In this document: positions 1 to 6,341 of the stretch, one piece after another
Position numbering within the stretch: position 1 is the stretch's first letter
Layout: each line of letters begins with the position of its first letter
Source of the DNA: Chloroflexota bacterium
GTDB lineage: Bacteria; Chloroflexota; Limnocylindria; QHBO01
Length of the DNA: 11,285 nucleotides
Direction: 5' to 3'
Assembly (NCBI GenBank): GCA_013820865.1
Contig: JACDHU010000027.1
Span: 1 to 11,285 of the forward strand
Notes under the pieces: generated by a model
Seen by the model: only the letters and a program-made list of their open reading frames with translations
Told to the model about the DNA's origin: nothing
Database searches by the model: none
Position numbers and translations under genes: made by a program

Positions 1-49
1 GCTATCGCCTTGATACGCCCATGACCCCCGTGCACGAGAATGGAGGCTC

Positions 50-1231
50 ATGGCAACTCGTGATGCGCCCCGCCGCCCATCGAGGCTCAGCGTCGGGCGC
101 GTGCGAGGCGAGTGGCTGACGGGCTACTTGTTCGTCCTGCCGGCGACGCTCGTGATCGGTGTCTTCGGTCTCTTCCCCATCCTCTACGCGATCTACATGA
201 GCCTCCACCGCTGGCGAATCCGCCGCAGCGGATTCGTGGGGCTCGAGCATTACGAACGCACGCTAGGCGACATCGGCGCATTCGGCGTCGCCCTGCTCGG
301 CATAGCGCTCATCGGCGTCGCACACTGGCTGTGGACCGATCTCGCGAGCCGCTCGCCGTGGCGACGTGTGATGCGGCTTGCGGCGGCCGTAACGCTGCTC
401 TTCGCTGGCATCGCGCTCGCGCTCGGCTGGCAGACCATGGCGCTCACCGGCGACACCCGCTTCCTCATGGGGCTCGTGCGCACCTTCTACTACGGCTTCA
501 TCAGCGTGCCGGTCCAGATAACGTTGGCCCTGGTACTCGCGAGTCTCCTGTTCCAGCCGATCGCGGGGCGACAGATCTACCGCATGCTCTTCTTTCTTCC
601 CTACGTGACGCCCGTCGTCGCGGGCGCGGCGGTCTTCCGAAGCATCTTCAGCCCGCGCGAGGAGCGACTGGTGAACACGGTGCTCTCGTGGTTCGGCATC
701 GATGCGCAACGCTGGCTCTTCGAGACGCGTCCGGTCGGGCAACTCCTCTTCGGCGACCTGTTCACACGCGCGGGAATGGAGCTCCCTGCGTTCCTCGCGG
801 GAGGCCCGAGCCTCGCGCTCCTGACGATCATCCTCTTCGGGATCTGGACCTACACGGGGTACAACGCCGTCATCTTCCTGGCCGGCCTCGGTGGCATCCC
901 GAAGGAGCTCTACGAGGCCGCGGCCATCGACGGGGCGAACGGACCGGCACGCTTCTTCCACATCACGGTGCCGCTCCTGGCGCCGATCACCTTCTACCTC
1001 ACGGTGCTCGGCTTCATCGGCACCTTCCAGGCCTTCACCCAGCTCTACGTGATGCGCGAGGCGGCGGTGCGGGGAGCGGTCGACACGGCCGCGCTCGTCA
1101 TCTTCGACACCTTCTACCGCCGCAGCGACTTCGGGCTGGCCGCGGCGCAGTCGGTGGTGCTCTTCGCCATCATCCTCGCCCTCACGCTGTTGCAGAACCG
1201 GCTCTTCGGGAGGCGGGCGCTCCGTGGCTGA
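50..1231 (+). CDS. Carbohydrate-type ABC transporter permease, MalF/UgpA-like
   Basis: One of two inner-membrane subunits forming the import channel of a binding-protein-dependent ABC importer. The 393-aa protein is strongly hydrophobic, with a first membrane segment at about residues 22-50 and later ones near 145-167, 177-197, 254-279, 312-333 and 365-385. The cytoplasmic EAA loop that docks the ATPase is clear: YEAAAIDG at residues 288-295, followed by ITVPLLAP. An extra stretch at about 75-140 with two further hydrophobic segments separates the first membrane segment from the canonical core, so the protein is longer than the roughly 290-310 aa of plain UgpA-type permeases and closer to MalF in layout. 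The ATG at 50 follows GGAGG at 42-46. It is the first gene of an operon with the next permease (8-bp overlap) and a UgpB-like binding protein. Family assignment is firm; the substrate is unknown, with sugar or glycerol-phosphate most likely. Confidence 0.93.
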   Translation: MATRDAPRRPSRLSVGRVRGEWLTGYLFVLPATLVIGVFGLFPILYAIYMSLHRWRIRRSGFVGLEHYERTLGDIGAFGVALLGIALIGVAHWLWTDLASRSPWRRVMRLAAAVTLLFAGIALALGWQTMALTGDTRFLMGLVRTFYYGFISVPVQITLALVLASLLFQPIAGRQIYRMLFFLPYVTPVVAGAAVFRSIFSPREERLVNTVLSWFGIDAQRWLFETRPVGQLLFGDLFTRAGMELPAFLAGGPSLALLTIILFGIWTYTGYNAVIFLAGLGGIPKELYEAAAIDGANGPARFFHITVPLLAPITFYLTVLGFIGTFQAFTQLYVMREAAVRGAVDTAALVIFDTFYRRSDFGLAAAQSVVLFAIILALTLLQNRLFGRRALRG

Positions 1232-2105
1232 CGCTCCCCAGTCGCGCCGGGCGAATCGCTCGACGACGAGCACCTCGCCGTCACGCGCTACGCACGTCGT
1301 CGTCCACGTCGCGCTGCTGGTGGGCGCGGTGGTGTCGCTGTCGCCCTTCGCGGTGATGCTGACGCAATCGCTCATGACGCTCGGCGAGACCCTCACGCGC
1401 ACGCCCTGGCCCGCCACGCCGCAGTGGTCGAACTACGTGCAGGCGTGGCAGGACGCGGAGTTCGGACGCTACCTCCGGAACAGCGTGATCATCACTTCGA
1501 CGACGATCACCGGCGTACTGGTGACGTGCACACTCGCTGGCTACGCCTTCGCACGCATCCGCTTCCCCGGCCGCGACACACTCTTCGCGCTACTGCTCGC
1601 GACGCTCATGATTCCCGGGACGGTCACGTTCATCCCAAGCTTCTTGCTCGTCCGAGGCGACGTGATCCCCTGGGGGTCGTGGCTCAACACGCTGCCGGCC
1701 TTGACGATTCCCTTCATCTCGACGGCGTTCATCATCTTCCTCTTCCGACAGTTCTTCGCCCAGATCCCTGGCGAGCTCTGGGACGCCGCTCGCATGGACG
1801 GCGCGGGCCACCTCCGCTTCCTCGTGACGATCGTGTTGCCGACGAGCAAGCCCGTGCTCGTCACGGCAACGCTGCTCACCTTCGTGAATGCCTGGAACGA
1901 GTTCCTGTGGCCGCTGCTCGTCACCACGAACCCGACCTGGCGCCCGCTGGCGGTCGGGCTGGCCAACTTCGTCGACGAGGCCGGACCGCGGACCCACCTG
2001 CTCATGGCTGGCTCGGTGATCACGATCGTGCCAGTGTTGCTGCTCTACTTCTTTACGCAGAAGCAGTTCACGGAGGGGATCGCGACGACCGGCCTGAAGG
2101 GCTGA
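1224..2105 (+). CDS. Carbohydrate-type ABC transporter permease, MalG/UgpE-like
   Basis: Second channel subunit of the same importer. The protein has 293 aa. After a Ser/Thr/Arg-rich cytoplasmic tail of about 23 residues come membrane segments near 24-46, 86-110, 117-140, 155-176, 208-226 and 258-278. The EAA loop reads LWDAARMDGAG from residue 185, with D187 in place of the usual Glu, followed by VLPTSKP; this is normal for the MalG branch. VNAWNEFLWPL at 221-232 is also typical of this family. The GTG start at 1224 lies inside the end of the first permease (8-bp overlap), with GGGAGG at 1208-1213 upstream, so the two are probably translationally coupled. Family certain; substrate not readable from sequence. 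Confidence 0.94.
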   Translation: MADAPQSRRANRSTTSTSPSRATHVVVHVALLVGAVVSLSPFAVMLTQSLMTLGETLTRTPWPATPQWSNYVQAWQDAEFGRYLRNSVIITSTTITGVLVTCTLAGYAFARIRFPGRDTLFALLLATLMIPGTVTFIPSFLLVRGDVIPWGSWLNTLPALTIPFISTAFIIFLFRQFFAQIPGELWDAARMDGAGHLRFLVTIVLPTSKPVLVTATLLTFVNAWNEFLWPLLVTTNPTWRPLAVGLANFVDEAGPRTHLLMAGSVITIVPVLLLYFFTQKQFTEGIATTGLKG

Positions 2106-2189
2106 GGTCGTGACGCCGCGATGACGTTGGTGCGACACGCTCGTGGCGACGCGGGTGCTCGACGTCGACCGTCGCGGCACGCTTACCCG

Positions 2190-2195
2190 AAGGAG
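2190..2195 (+). promoter_or_regulatory. Ribosome binding site that sets the binding-protein start
   Basis: AAGGAG lies 6 nt upstream of the ATG at 2202. It supports that start over an in-frame ATG at 2121, which would add 27 arginine-rich residues in front of an otherwise textbook signal peptide. Confidence 0.85.
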
Positions 2196-2201
2196 CTCAC
2201 C

Positions 2202-3527
2202 ATGCAGAGATTGGCCCTTCGCCTCGCCATCGTCACCCTCCTGCTCGCCGGCACAGTCACCGCGCAGCGAGACTACGAGAACGTCGACCCCAGTGGTCAG
2301 ACGGTCACGTTCTGGCACCAGCACACCGGCATCCGCCAGGAGATGCTGCGCGAGATCGTCCAGGACTTCAACGCCGGCAACTCGTACGGCATCACCCTGA
2401 TCGAGGAGAACCAGGGCAATTACGAAGACATCTTCAACAAAATGCTGGTCCTGCTCGGCACCGCCGATGTCCCGAACCTGGTGGTCGCGTACCAGAACCA
2501 GGCCGCGACGTATCAGATCGTCGACGGCCTCATCGACCTCTGGCCGCTCGTGCGCTCGGCCCGCTGGGGCCTCGACGAGGCAGACCGGAGCGACTTCTTC
2601 GAGGGCTTCATCCAGTCGGACGTCAACCCGACCTTCGGGGGCGCACTCCTCGGCTTCCCACCGAACCGCTCGATGGAAGTCATGTACTACAACAGCGATT
2701 GGCTCGAGGAGCTCGGCTTCGATGGCCCACCCGAGTCCCCCGAGGCATTCGCCGAGGCGGCCTGCGCTGCGCTCGAGCGTCCCTTCGCGGGCGCCACCGG
2801 CGGCGGCCGCAGCCTGGGCTACGAGGTATCGCTCGACGCCAGCCGCTTCGCCTCCTGGACCTTCGCTTTTGGCGGCGACATCTTCGACGCCGAAACCGGC
2901 CGGTACACCCTGGATGACGATGGCGCGATCGCCGCCATGACGTTCCTCCAGGACCTTCAAGACCGTGGCTGCATCGACATCGTGACCGAGCGCTTCGGCG
3001 ATCAGACGAACTTCGGCCAGGGCCGGACCCTCTTCACCATCGGCTCGAGCTCGGGCTTCCCCTTCTACCGCGAGGCGGTCGAGGCGGGCGCCACCTTCGA
3101 CTGGAGCGTCGACGCCCTTCCCCACACCACGGCCGAGCCGGTCATGAACATCTACGGCGCATCGGTGAGCATGCCCGCTGGCGCGTCGGCCGAGCAAGAG
3201 GTCGCAACGTGGATCTTCTTGCAGTACTACACCAGCCCGGAGGTACAGAACCGCTGGGCGCGGGCGGCGAACTACTTCCCGGTCCGGGAGAGCGTCGCCG
3301 ACGGCATGGCCGACTACTTCGAGGCAGACCCCGCCTACGAGCGGGCCTTCTCGCTGCTGCGCTTCGCCAGGTCCGAGCCGCCCGTCCCGGGCTACGACTT
3401 CGTCCGCAGCCTCATCGCCGGAGAGATGGCCGCCATCCTCGACGGCGCCGACGTGCGCGCCACGCTCACCGCGGCGAACGAGGAAGCGAACGCGATCCTC
3501 GATGAGCAACTCGCCGGTATGGACTGA
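2202..3527 (+). CDS. Extracellular solute-binding protein, family 1 (UgpB-like)
   Basis: Captures the substrate outside the cytoplasmic membrane and delivers it to the two permeases encoded just upstream. The product is 441 aa. Residues 1-21 form a Sec signal peptide (basic start, hydrophobic core, VTA before the predicted cleavage) with no lipobox cysteine, so it is exported as a soluble protein rather than a lipoprotein. FWH followed by a Gly near residue 41, and GNYE at 72-75, match the N-terminal lobe of UgpB-type proteins. Later features such as PPNRSMEVMYYN, FASWTFAFGGD and MNIYGASVSMP fit the SBP_bac_1 fold. Gene order (permease, permease, binding protein) suggests co-transcription, with 96 nt before the start. 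The ATPase partner is not encoded here. The resemblance to UgpB suggests glycerol-3-phosphate or a sugar, but related proteins bind many ligands, so no symbol is given. Confidence 0.93.
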   Translation: MQRLALRLAIVTLLLAGTVTAQRDYENVDPSGQTVTFWHQHTGIRQEMLREIVQDFNAGNSYGITLIEENQGNYEDIFNKMLVLLGTADVPNLVVAYQNQAATYQIVDGLIDLWPLVRSARWGLDEADRSDFFEGFIQSDVNPTFGGALLGFPPNRSMEVMYYNSDWLEELGFDGPPESPEAFAEAACAALERPFAGATGGGRSLGYEVSLDASRFASWTFAFGGDIFDAETGRYTLDDDGAIAAMTFLQDLQDRGCIDIVTERFGDQTNFGQGRTLFTIGSSSGFPFYREAVEAGATFDWSVDALPHTTAEPVMNIYGASVSMPAGASAEQEVATWIFLQYYTSPEVQNRWARAANYFPVRESVADGMADYFEADPAYERAFSLLRFARSEPPVPGYDFVRSLIAGEMAAILDGADVRATLTAANEEANAILDEQLAGMD

Positions 3528-3598
3528 CTGATCGATCGCCGCGGGGGCCTGCACGTCGCAACACGCGTCATCGCTCGCGCGGCCCGTCGGCGCCGTGC

Positions 3599-3615
3599 GT
3601 CGAGGAACCCTCGAC
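3599..3615 (+). terminator. Perfect 7-bp hairpin after the ABC operon (possible weak terminator)
   Basis: GTCGAGG and CCTCGAC pair perfectly around a 3-nt loop, 72 nt after the binding-protein stop codon. There is no run of T residues downstream, so it may only stabilise the transcript 3' end or assist Rho-type termination. Confidence 0.3.
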
Positions 3616-3687
3616 CTTCATGTCCATCCTCGCCGCTTGCGTCGTCGAGACCCGCTCGATCTCGTGCCGAGGATTTCCGTCGAATCT

Positions 3688-3722
3688 CGACGTGACGGCG
3701 AAGCCGTCCCGATGTCACGTCG
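3688..3722. repeat. Nested inverted repeat, 9-bp perfect arms
   Basis: CGACGTGAC at 3688-3696 and GTCACGTCG at 3714-3722 are perfect inverted copies. The 17-nt interior can itself fold (GGC-GAA-GCC), and GACGGC-GAA-GCCGTC is an alternative 6-bp pairing that competes with the outer arm. It ends 63 bp before the -35 of the toxin-antitoxin promoter. It could be a terminator-like structure for the ABC operon or a protein-binding site; the sequence does not decide. Confidence 0.45.
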
Positions 3723-3785
3723 TCAAACTTTAGCCACACGTCGCGCCTCCCGGTCTCCCGAGGGGCGCTTTCATGCTCGCGGCAC

Positions 3786-3814
3786 TTGAAGCGACATCAT
3801 ATGGTGCATAGAAT
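3786..3814 (+). promoter_or_regulatory. Sigma-70-type promoter of the vapBC operon
   Basis: TTGAAG (3786-3791) and TAGAAT (3809-3814) are separated by exactly 17 bp, with two and one mismatches to the -35 and -10 consensus. Transcription would start near 3821, leaving only about 13 nt of leader that contains the Shine-Dalgarno and then the TTG start codon. Confidence 0.7.
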
Positions 3815-3822
3815 GATGCATC
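3795..3822. promoter_or_regulatory. Likely VapBC autoregulatory operator
   Basis: CATCAT (3795-3800) and ATGATG (3813-3818) form an inverted repeat spanning the spacer and -10 box, and GATGCATC (3815-3822) is a perfect 8-bp palindrome at the expected transcription start. VapB antitoxins typically repress their own operon by binding such dyads over the promoter. The position fits; binding is inferred. Confidence 0.45.
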
Positions 3823-3827
3823 GGAGG
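3823..3827 (+). promoter_or_regulatory. Shine-Dalgarno that sets the TTG start of the antitoxin
   Basis: GGAGG lies 6 nt before the TTG at 3834. Earlier in-frame starts (TTG 3786, ATG 3801 and others) lie inside the promoter and lack a ribosome binding site. Confidence 0.8.
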
Positions 3828-3833
3828 TTAGCC

Positions 3834-4031
3834 TTGCGCACCACGGTGAACCTAGACACCGACCTGCTCGGCGAGGCCGCGCGCCTGACGGGCATGGCCG
3901 AGCGGACGGCGCTGATCCACGCCGGGCTCCGAGCGCTGATAGAGCGGGAGAGCGCGCGTCGCCTCGCCCACCTCGGCGGGTCCCAACTGGACCTCGCGCC
4001 CGTGCCGCGCAGGCGCGACGACGAGGCGTGA
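3834..4031 (+). CDS. vapB: VapB-type antitoxin (type II toxin-antitoxin)
   Basis: Small 65-aa antitoxin that binds and neutralises the VapC nuclease encoded next and probably represses the operon. From the TTG start it reads MRTTVNLD at the N-terminus, the ribbon-helix-helix DNA-binding strand, followed by a helical region with LTGMAERTALIHAGLRALIE, as in the VapB family that carries an ALRALIERESARRL-like core. The arginine-rich C-terminal tail (PVPRRRDDEA) would wrap the toxin. The start was chosen from GGAGG at 3823-3827; an extended reading from 3786 adds His/Met-rich residues that are really promoter DNA. The stop overlaps the toxin GTG start by 4 bp (GTGA), the usual coupling in this family. 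Confidence 0.9.
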   Translation: MRTTVNLDTDLLGEAARLTGMAERTALIHAGLRALIERESARRLAHLGGSQLDLAPVPRRRDDEA

Positions 4032-4396
4032 TCCTGGTCGACACCTCGGTGTGGGTCCGTCACCTGCGTGAGGGCGACGCCCGCCTCGCGGCCGACCTGG
4101 AGCGTGCGGAGGTGTGGATGCATCCGTGGGTGATCGGCGAGTTGGCGTGCCGTCGCCTGGCGGATCGCGCCGTCGTGTTGGGGCTCCTGCGCGCGCTCCC
4201 GATGACGCCGATCGCGACCGACCACGAGGTGCTGACGCTGATCGAGCGCCGGTCGCTCATGGGCCGCGGCATCGGCTGGGTCGACGTCCAGCTGCTCGCC
4301 TCGACGTTGCTTGCCGGGACCCGCATCTGGAGCCTCGACCGGCGGCTGGCGGCGGTGGCCGCCGAACTCGGCGTGGCCGTGGCGTACGAGGCCTGA
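4028..4396 (+). CDS. vapC: VapC toxin, PIN-domain ribonuclease
   Basis: The 122-aa product is a single PIN domain, a Mg-dependent RNase that typically cleaves tRNA or rRNA and arrests translation when free of VapB. Conserved acidic residues are all visible: D5 in LVDTSVW, E38 in IGELAC, D86 in GIGWVDVQLL and D104 in IWSLDRRL, so the active site looks intact. The GTG start at 4028 sits in the antitoxin stop region (GTGA overlap), implying translational coupling and excess antitoxin synthesis. Length and motif spacing are typical of VapC. A hairpin follows at 4413-4435. The RNA target cannot be told from sequence. Confidence 0.94.
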   Translation: MILVDTSVWVRHLREGDARLAADLERAEVWMHPWVIGELACRRLADRAVVLGLLRALPMTPIATDHEVLTLIERRSLMGRGIGWVDVQLLASTLLAGTRIWSLDRRLAAVAAELGVAVAYEA

Positions 4397-4412
4397 CCGG
4401 TCCGTCGCCCCC

Positions 4413-4435
4413 CGTGCCCCGGCCGCCGTGGCACG
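4413..4435 (+). terminator. Hairpin after vapC, possible terminator
   Basis: CGTGCC (4413-4418) and GGCACG (4430-4435) form a 6-bp GC-rich stem with an 11-nt loop, starting 17 nt after the toxin stop. No T-run follows, so this is a candidate only. Confidence 0.3.
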
Positions 4436-4462
4436 CTCCGACCCGACGGCTCGGTGACATCG

Positions 4463-4494
4463 TTTGGGTTCCGTCGAGTTTGGGTTCCCTTGAG
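4463..4494. repeat. Two tandem 16-bp direct repeats
   Basis: TTTGGGTTCC-N3-GAG occurs at 4463-4478 and immediately again at 4479-4494, identical at 13 of 16 positions, all differences being in the N3 block. It lies about 60 bp upstream of the ATG of the 4555-4944 ORF, a position suited to a regulator site or upstream promoter element. It could also be a chance slippage duplication. Confidence 0.6.
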
Positions 4495-4554
4495 TTAGGC
4501 GCGTGCGTGAGTGGTCGCGAGTCGTGGTTGCTCGCGGGTCCGCATGCTGGAGCG

Positions 4555-4944
4555 ATGACGACGAACGATGGTCACGTCGTCACCGTGTGCGCTGCCGTCG
4601 TTACCTACCGCCCCGCAGACGCGCTACCCGGCGGCGGCGTGCGGTTCCCGCACGTGCCGGAACTGTCGGTGGCGCCGCGGCGCAGCGGCGTCCTCATGGG
4701 TGATCGCGACGCGTACGACGTGGTTCCGTGGGAACACATCCTGGCGCTGCATCTCGTTGGCGATGGTGCCGGACAGCCTGGCTGGTCCATCGTCCACACC
4801 GACGGAACCGTCGGTCACGGCCCGTCGGCCGAAGTGTGGATCGAGGGTGAGGTCGCGCCGGACGATGTCAGCGCCTCGCGGTACTGGCGCCGAGGGGTCC
4901 GAAGTCGGCCATCTGTACCTCAATCTTCTCTGTATGAATCCTAA
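4555..4944 (+). CDS. Hypothetical protein, 129 aa, possibly 3'-truncated
   Basis: I do not recognise this protein. Up to about residue 112 it looks coding: codon third positions are mostly G/C, composition is balanced, and there are plausible beta-rich and acidic stretches such as DAYDVVPWEHILALHL and PGWSIVHTDG. No signal peptide or membrane segment is seen. From about nt 4891 the last 17 codons lose the G/C third-position bias, so the tail may be non-native, as if the original 3' end was replaced. The start is uncertain: ATG 4555 has GGAG only 2 nt away, while GTG 4507 and TTG 4528 are in-frame alternatives. It converges on the DUF4143 gene with only 9 bp between stop codons. Existence as a gene is moderately supported; function unknown. 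Confidence 0.5.
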   Translation: MTTNDGHVVTVCAAVVTYRPADALPGGGVRFPHVPELSVAPRRSGVLMGDRDAYDVVPWEHILALHLVGDGAGQPGWSIVHTDGTVGHGPSAEVWIEGEVAPDDVSASRYWRRGVRSRPSVPQSSLYES

Positions 4945-4953
4945 AGCCCAGGC

Positions 4954-6258
4954 TCAAGGTCCCAGCGTGCCGATCGGCACGACGGCGACGCCGTCTGGCC
5001 GGTCGTAGGCGTAGCCGGTGGCGGTGATCACCCCGAGGCGCGCCAGCGGGCCAGTACGTCGGTCGTCGACGCGCTCCGCGAACTTGAGTAACGTGGCGGC
5101 AGCGTCGTCGATACGGGTCTGGCCAAGCTTGATCTCGAACGCGGCCCATGCGCCGTCCGGCGTTTCGACGATGGCGTCGACCTCGAGGCCGGTGTTGTCA
5201 CGGTAGTGCAACACCGTGGCCCCGAACGACTGAGCGTAGACGCGCAGATCGCGAACCACCAGTGACTCGAAGAGTAGGCCCAGGGTCTCGACATCGCGGA
5301 GCAGGCGTTGGGGCGTCGCACCAAGGGCGGCGGCCGCCAGGGATGGGTCGACGAAGTGACGCTTCGGTGCGGTTCGGGTGCGTGACCGCGACCTCAAGTG
5401 CGGCGTCCACGCGGGCTGGTCTTCGGTGATCATCAGGCGATCGAGTGCGTCCAGGTAGCGCGCCGCCGTGTCGCGGTCGAGGTGTCGCTCGGTGCCGCCG
5501 GCGTCGCGGGCGAGCGCGGCTGTGGGTGCTGGCGCGGCCACATGTCGGGCGACCGCGCGCACGAGGGCCGCAACTCGGCGGGGATCGCGGCGTCCGTCGT
5601 CGAGACGATGGATCTCGCTGCGGTGAACCTCCTGCAGGTAGTCGTTGGCCGCGCGGACGGCGTCTCGCTCGGGTAGCGCCAGGTTGGCTGGCCAGCCACC
5701 GACGGCCACGCGCACGGCGATGTCGGACACGGTCACGGCCGTCTCCGGGCTCCGCGCCGCCTGACCTCCAATGAGCGCCTGGAGGGAAACGAGGCCCGTG
5801 GCATGGCCGGTCTCGAAGCTGCTCATCGTTCGCATGCGCAATCGCGTCAAACGGCCTGCGCCGGTATGCCGGGTGATGTCGTCCGCGGGGATAGCAGATC
5901 CCGTCAGGATGAACTGGCCAGGAAGCGCTCGGTCGTCGACGGCGCGTCGCACGTGGTTCCAGAGGACGGGCGCGGTCTGCCACTCGTCGAGCAGGCGCGG
6001 GGTGGGCCCGTCCAGAACCAACTCCGGGTCGATCTCGACAGCTCGCCGCGCCCCCGCATCGACATCCAAGCGGACGACACTGGCGGCTCGTTGCATGGCG
6101 GTGGCGGTCTTTCCGCACGCCTTCGGGCCCTCGATGACGACGGCGCCCCGGCTCCGCAGGCGGTCGACGAGCTCCTGGTCGACGACACGGGGCCGGTACG
6201 CCGCCGGCCTCGGGGTGACGTGAGAATCGGCGAACGGACCATTGTCCGGATTGCACAT
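4954..6258 (-). CDS. AAA_14/DUF4143-type ATP-binding protein
   Basis: Predicted 434-aa cytoplasmic P-loop ATPase. After a variable leader of about 20 residues comes YRPRVVD, then Walker A GPKACGKT (44-51), Walker B LLDEWQ (89-94, D91/E92) and a sensor-like FILTGS (116-121), in the order usual for the AAA_14 family. The C-terminal DUF4143 part (about 250-430) contains GLEVDAIVE and FEIKLG; D361, E375 and K377 are placed like a PD-(D/E)XK nuclease-fold core, though catalytic activity is not established for the family. The cellular role of these proteins is poorly defined; they are frequent in accessory DNA near toxin-antitoxin genes. ATG 6258 is preferred: AGGAG lies at 6273-6277 (14 nt away, rather far), and a longer reading from 6357 would translate through the 23-bp repeat array. 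The gene is divergent from the NB-ARC regulator and has a repeat array directly on its start region. Confidence 0.88.
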   Translation of the reverse strand: MCNPDNGPFADSHVTPRPAAYRPRVVDQELVDRLRSRGAVVIEGPKACGKTATAMQRAASVVRLDVDAGARRAVEIDPELVLDGPTPRLLDEWQTAPVLWNHVRRAVDDRALPGQFILTGSAIPADDITRHTGAGRLTRLRMRTMSSFETGHATGLVSLQALIGGQAARSPETAVTVSDIAVRVAVGGWPANLALPERDAVRAANDYLQEVHRSEIHRLDDGRRDPRRVAALVRAVARHVAAPAPTAALARDAGGTERHLDRDTAARYLDALDRLMITEDQPAWTPHLRSRSRTRTAPKRHFVDPSLAAAALGATPQRLLRDVETLGLLFESLVVRDLRVYAQSFGATVLHYRDNTGLEVDAIVETPDGAWAAFEIKLGQTRIDDAAATLLKFAERVDDRRTGPLARLGVITATGYAYDRPDGVAVVPIGTLGP

Positions 6259-6259
6259 A

Positions 6260-6341
6260 CCGCAGAATGTAACTCCTGCAGGCCGCAGGTTGCAATGGCT
6301 TTGAGCCGCATTTCGCAACGCTCTCGTGCCGCACAATGCAA
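6260..6341. repeat. Four-copy iteron-like array, exact 23-bp period
   Basis: On the plus strand the pattern CCGCA-N4-GCAA begins at 6260 (last part GTAA), 6283, 6306 and 6329, so four 13-bp units recur every 23 bp with unrelated 10-bp spacers. On the minus strand each reads TTGC-N4-TGCGG, an imperfect dyad around GCA-N3-TGC. The unit nearest the ATPase gene fills the space between its Shine-Dalgarno (6273-6277) and start codon (6256-6258). The period is not a multiple of three and translates to no repeated peptide, so the signal is at DNA or RNA level. The layout suggests a multi-site operator for cooperative binding; CRISPR is excluded by unit and spacer size. Confidence 0.85.

Larger units (their letters stand above)
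3528..3785. other. Intergenic region rich in inverted repeats
   Basis: No credible gene is seen between the binding protein and the toxin-antitoxin promoter; the 64-codon reading frame here is arginine-rich and has no ribosome binding site. The stretch holds several hairpins: GTCGAGG/CCTCGAC with a 3-nt loop at 3599-3615, CGTCGA/TCGACG at 3678-3692 and a larger one at 3688-3722. None is followed by a clear T-run, so factor-independent termination is not demonstrated. Confidence 0.6.

Noticed and set aside
1..24. Frame ending in TGA at 22-24 that could be the tail of an upstream gene (AIALIRP)
   Set aside because: Seven codons are too few to distinguish from chance.
2121..2201. Upstream in-frame start for the binding protein
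   Set aside because: It adds an arginine-rich leader before a complete signal peptide; ATG 2202 has a good ribosome binding site.
3595..3789. 64-codon plus-strand ORF
   Set aside because: Arginine-rich composition typical of spurious frames in GC-rich DNA, no ribosome binding site, overlaps hairpins and the vapBC -35.
4114..4554. Long upstream extension of the 4555-4944 ORF overlapping vapC
   Set aside because: It is out of frame with an intact VapC and has shadow-like composition; the coding-like part begins near 4507-4555.
3714..4582. The 12-mer GTCACGTCGTCA occurs at 3714 and again at 4571
   Set aside because: A few such 12-mer matches are expected by chance in a window of this size, and one copy lies in a coding frame.
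6260..6341. CRISPR array
   Set aside because: Units of 13 bp with 10-bp spacers are far too short, there are only four copies, no cas genes are present, and the array lies on a gene start.
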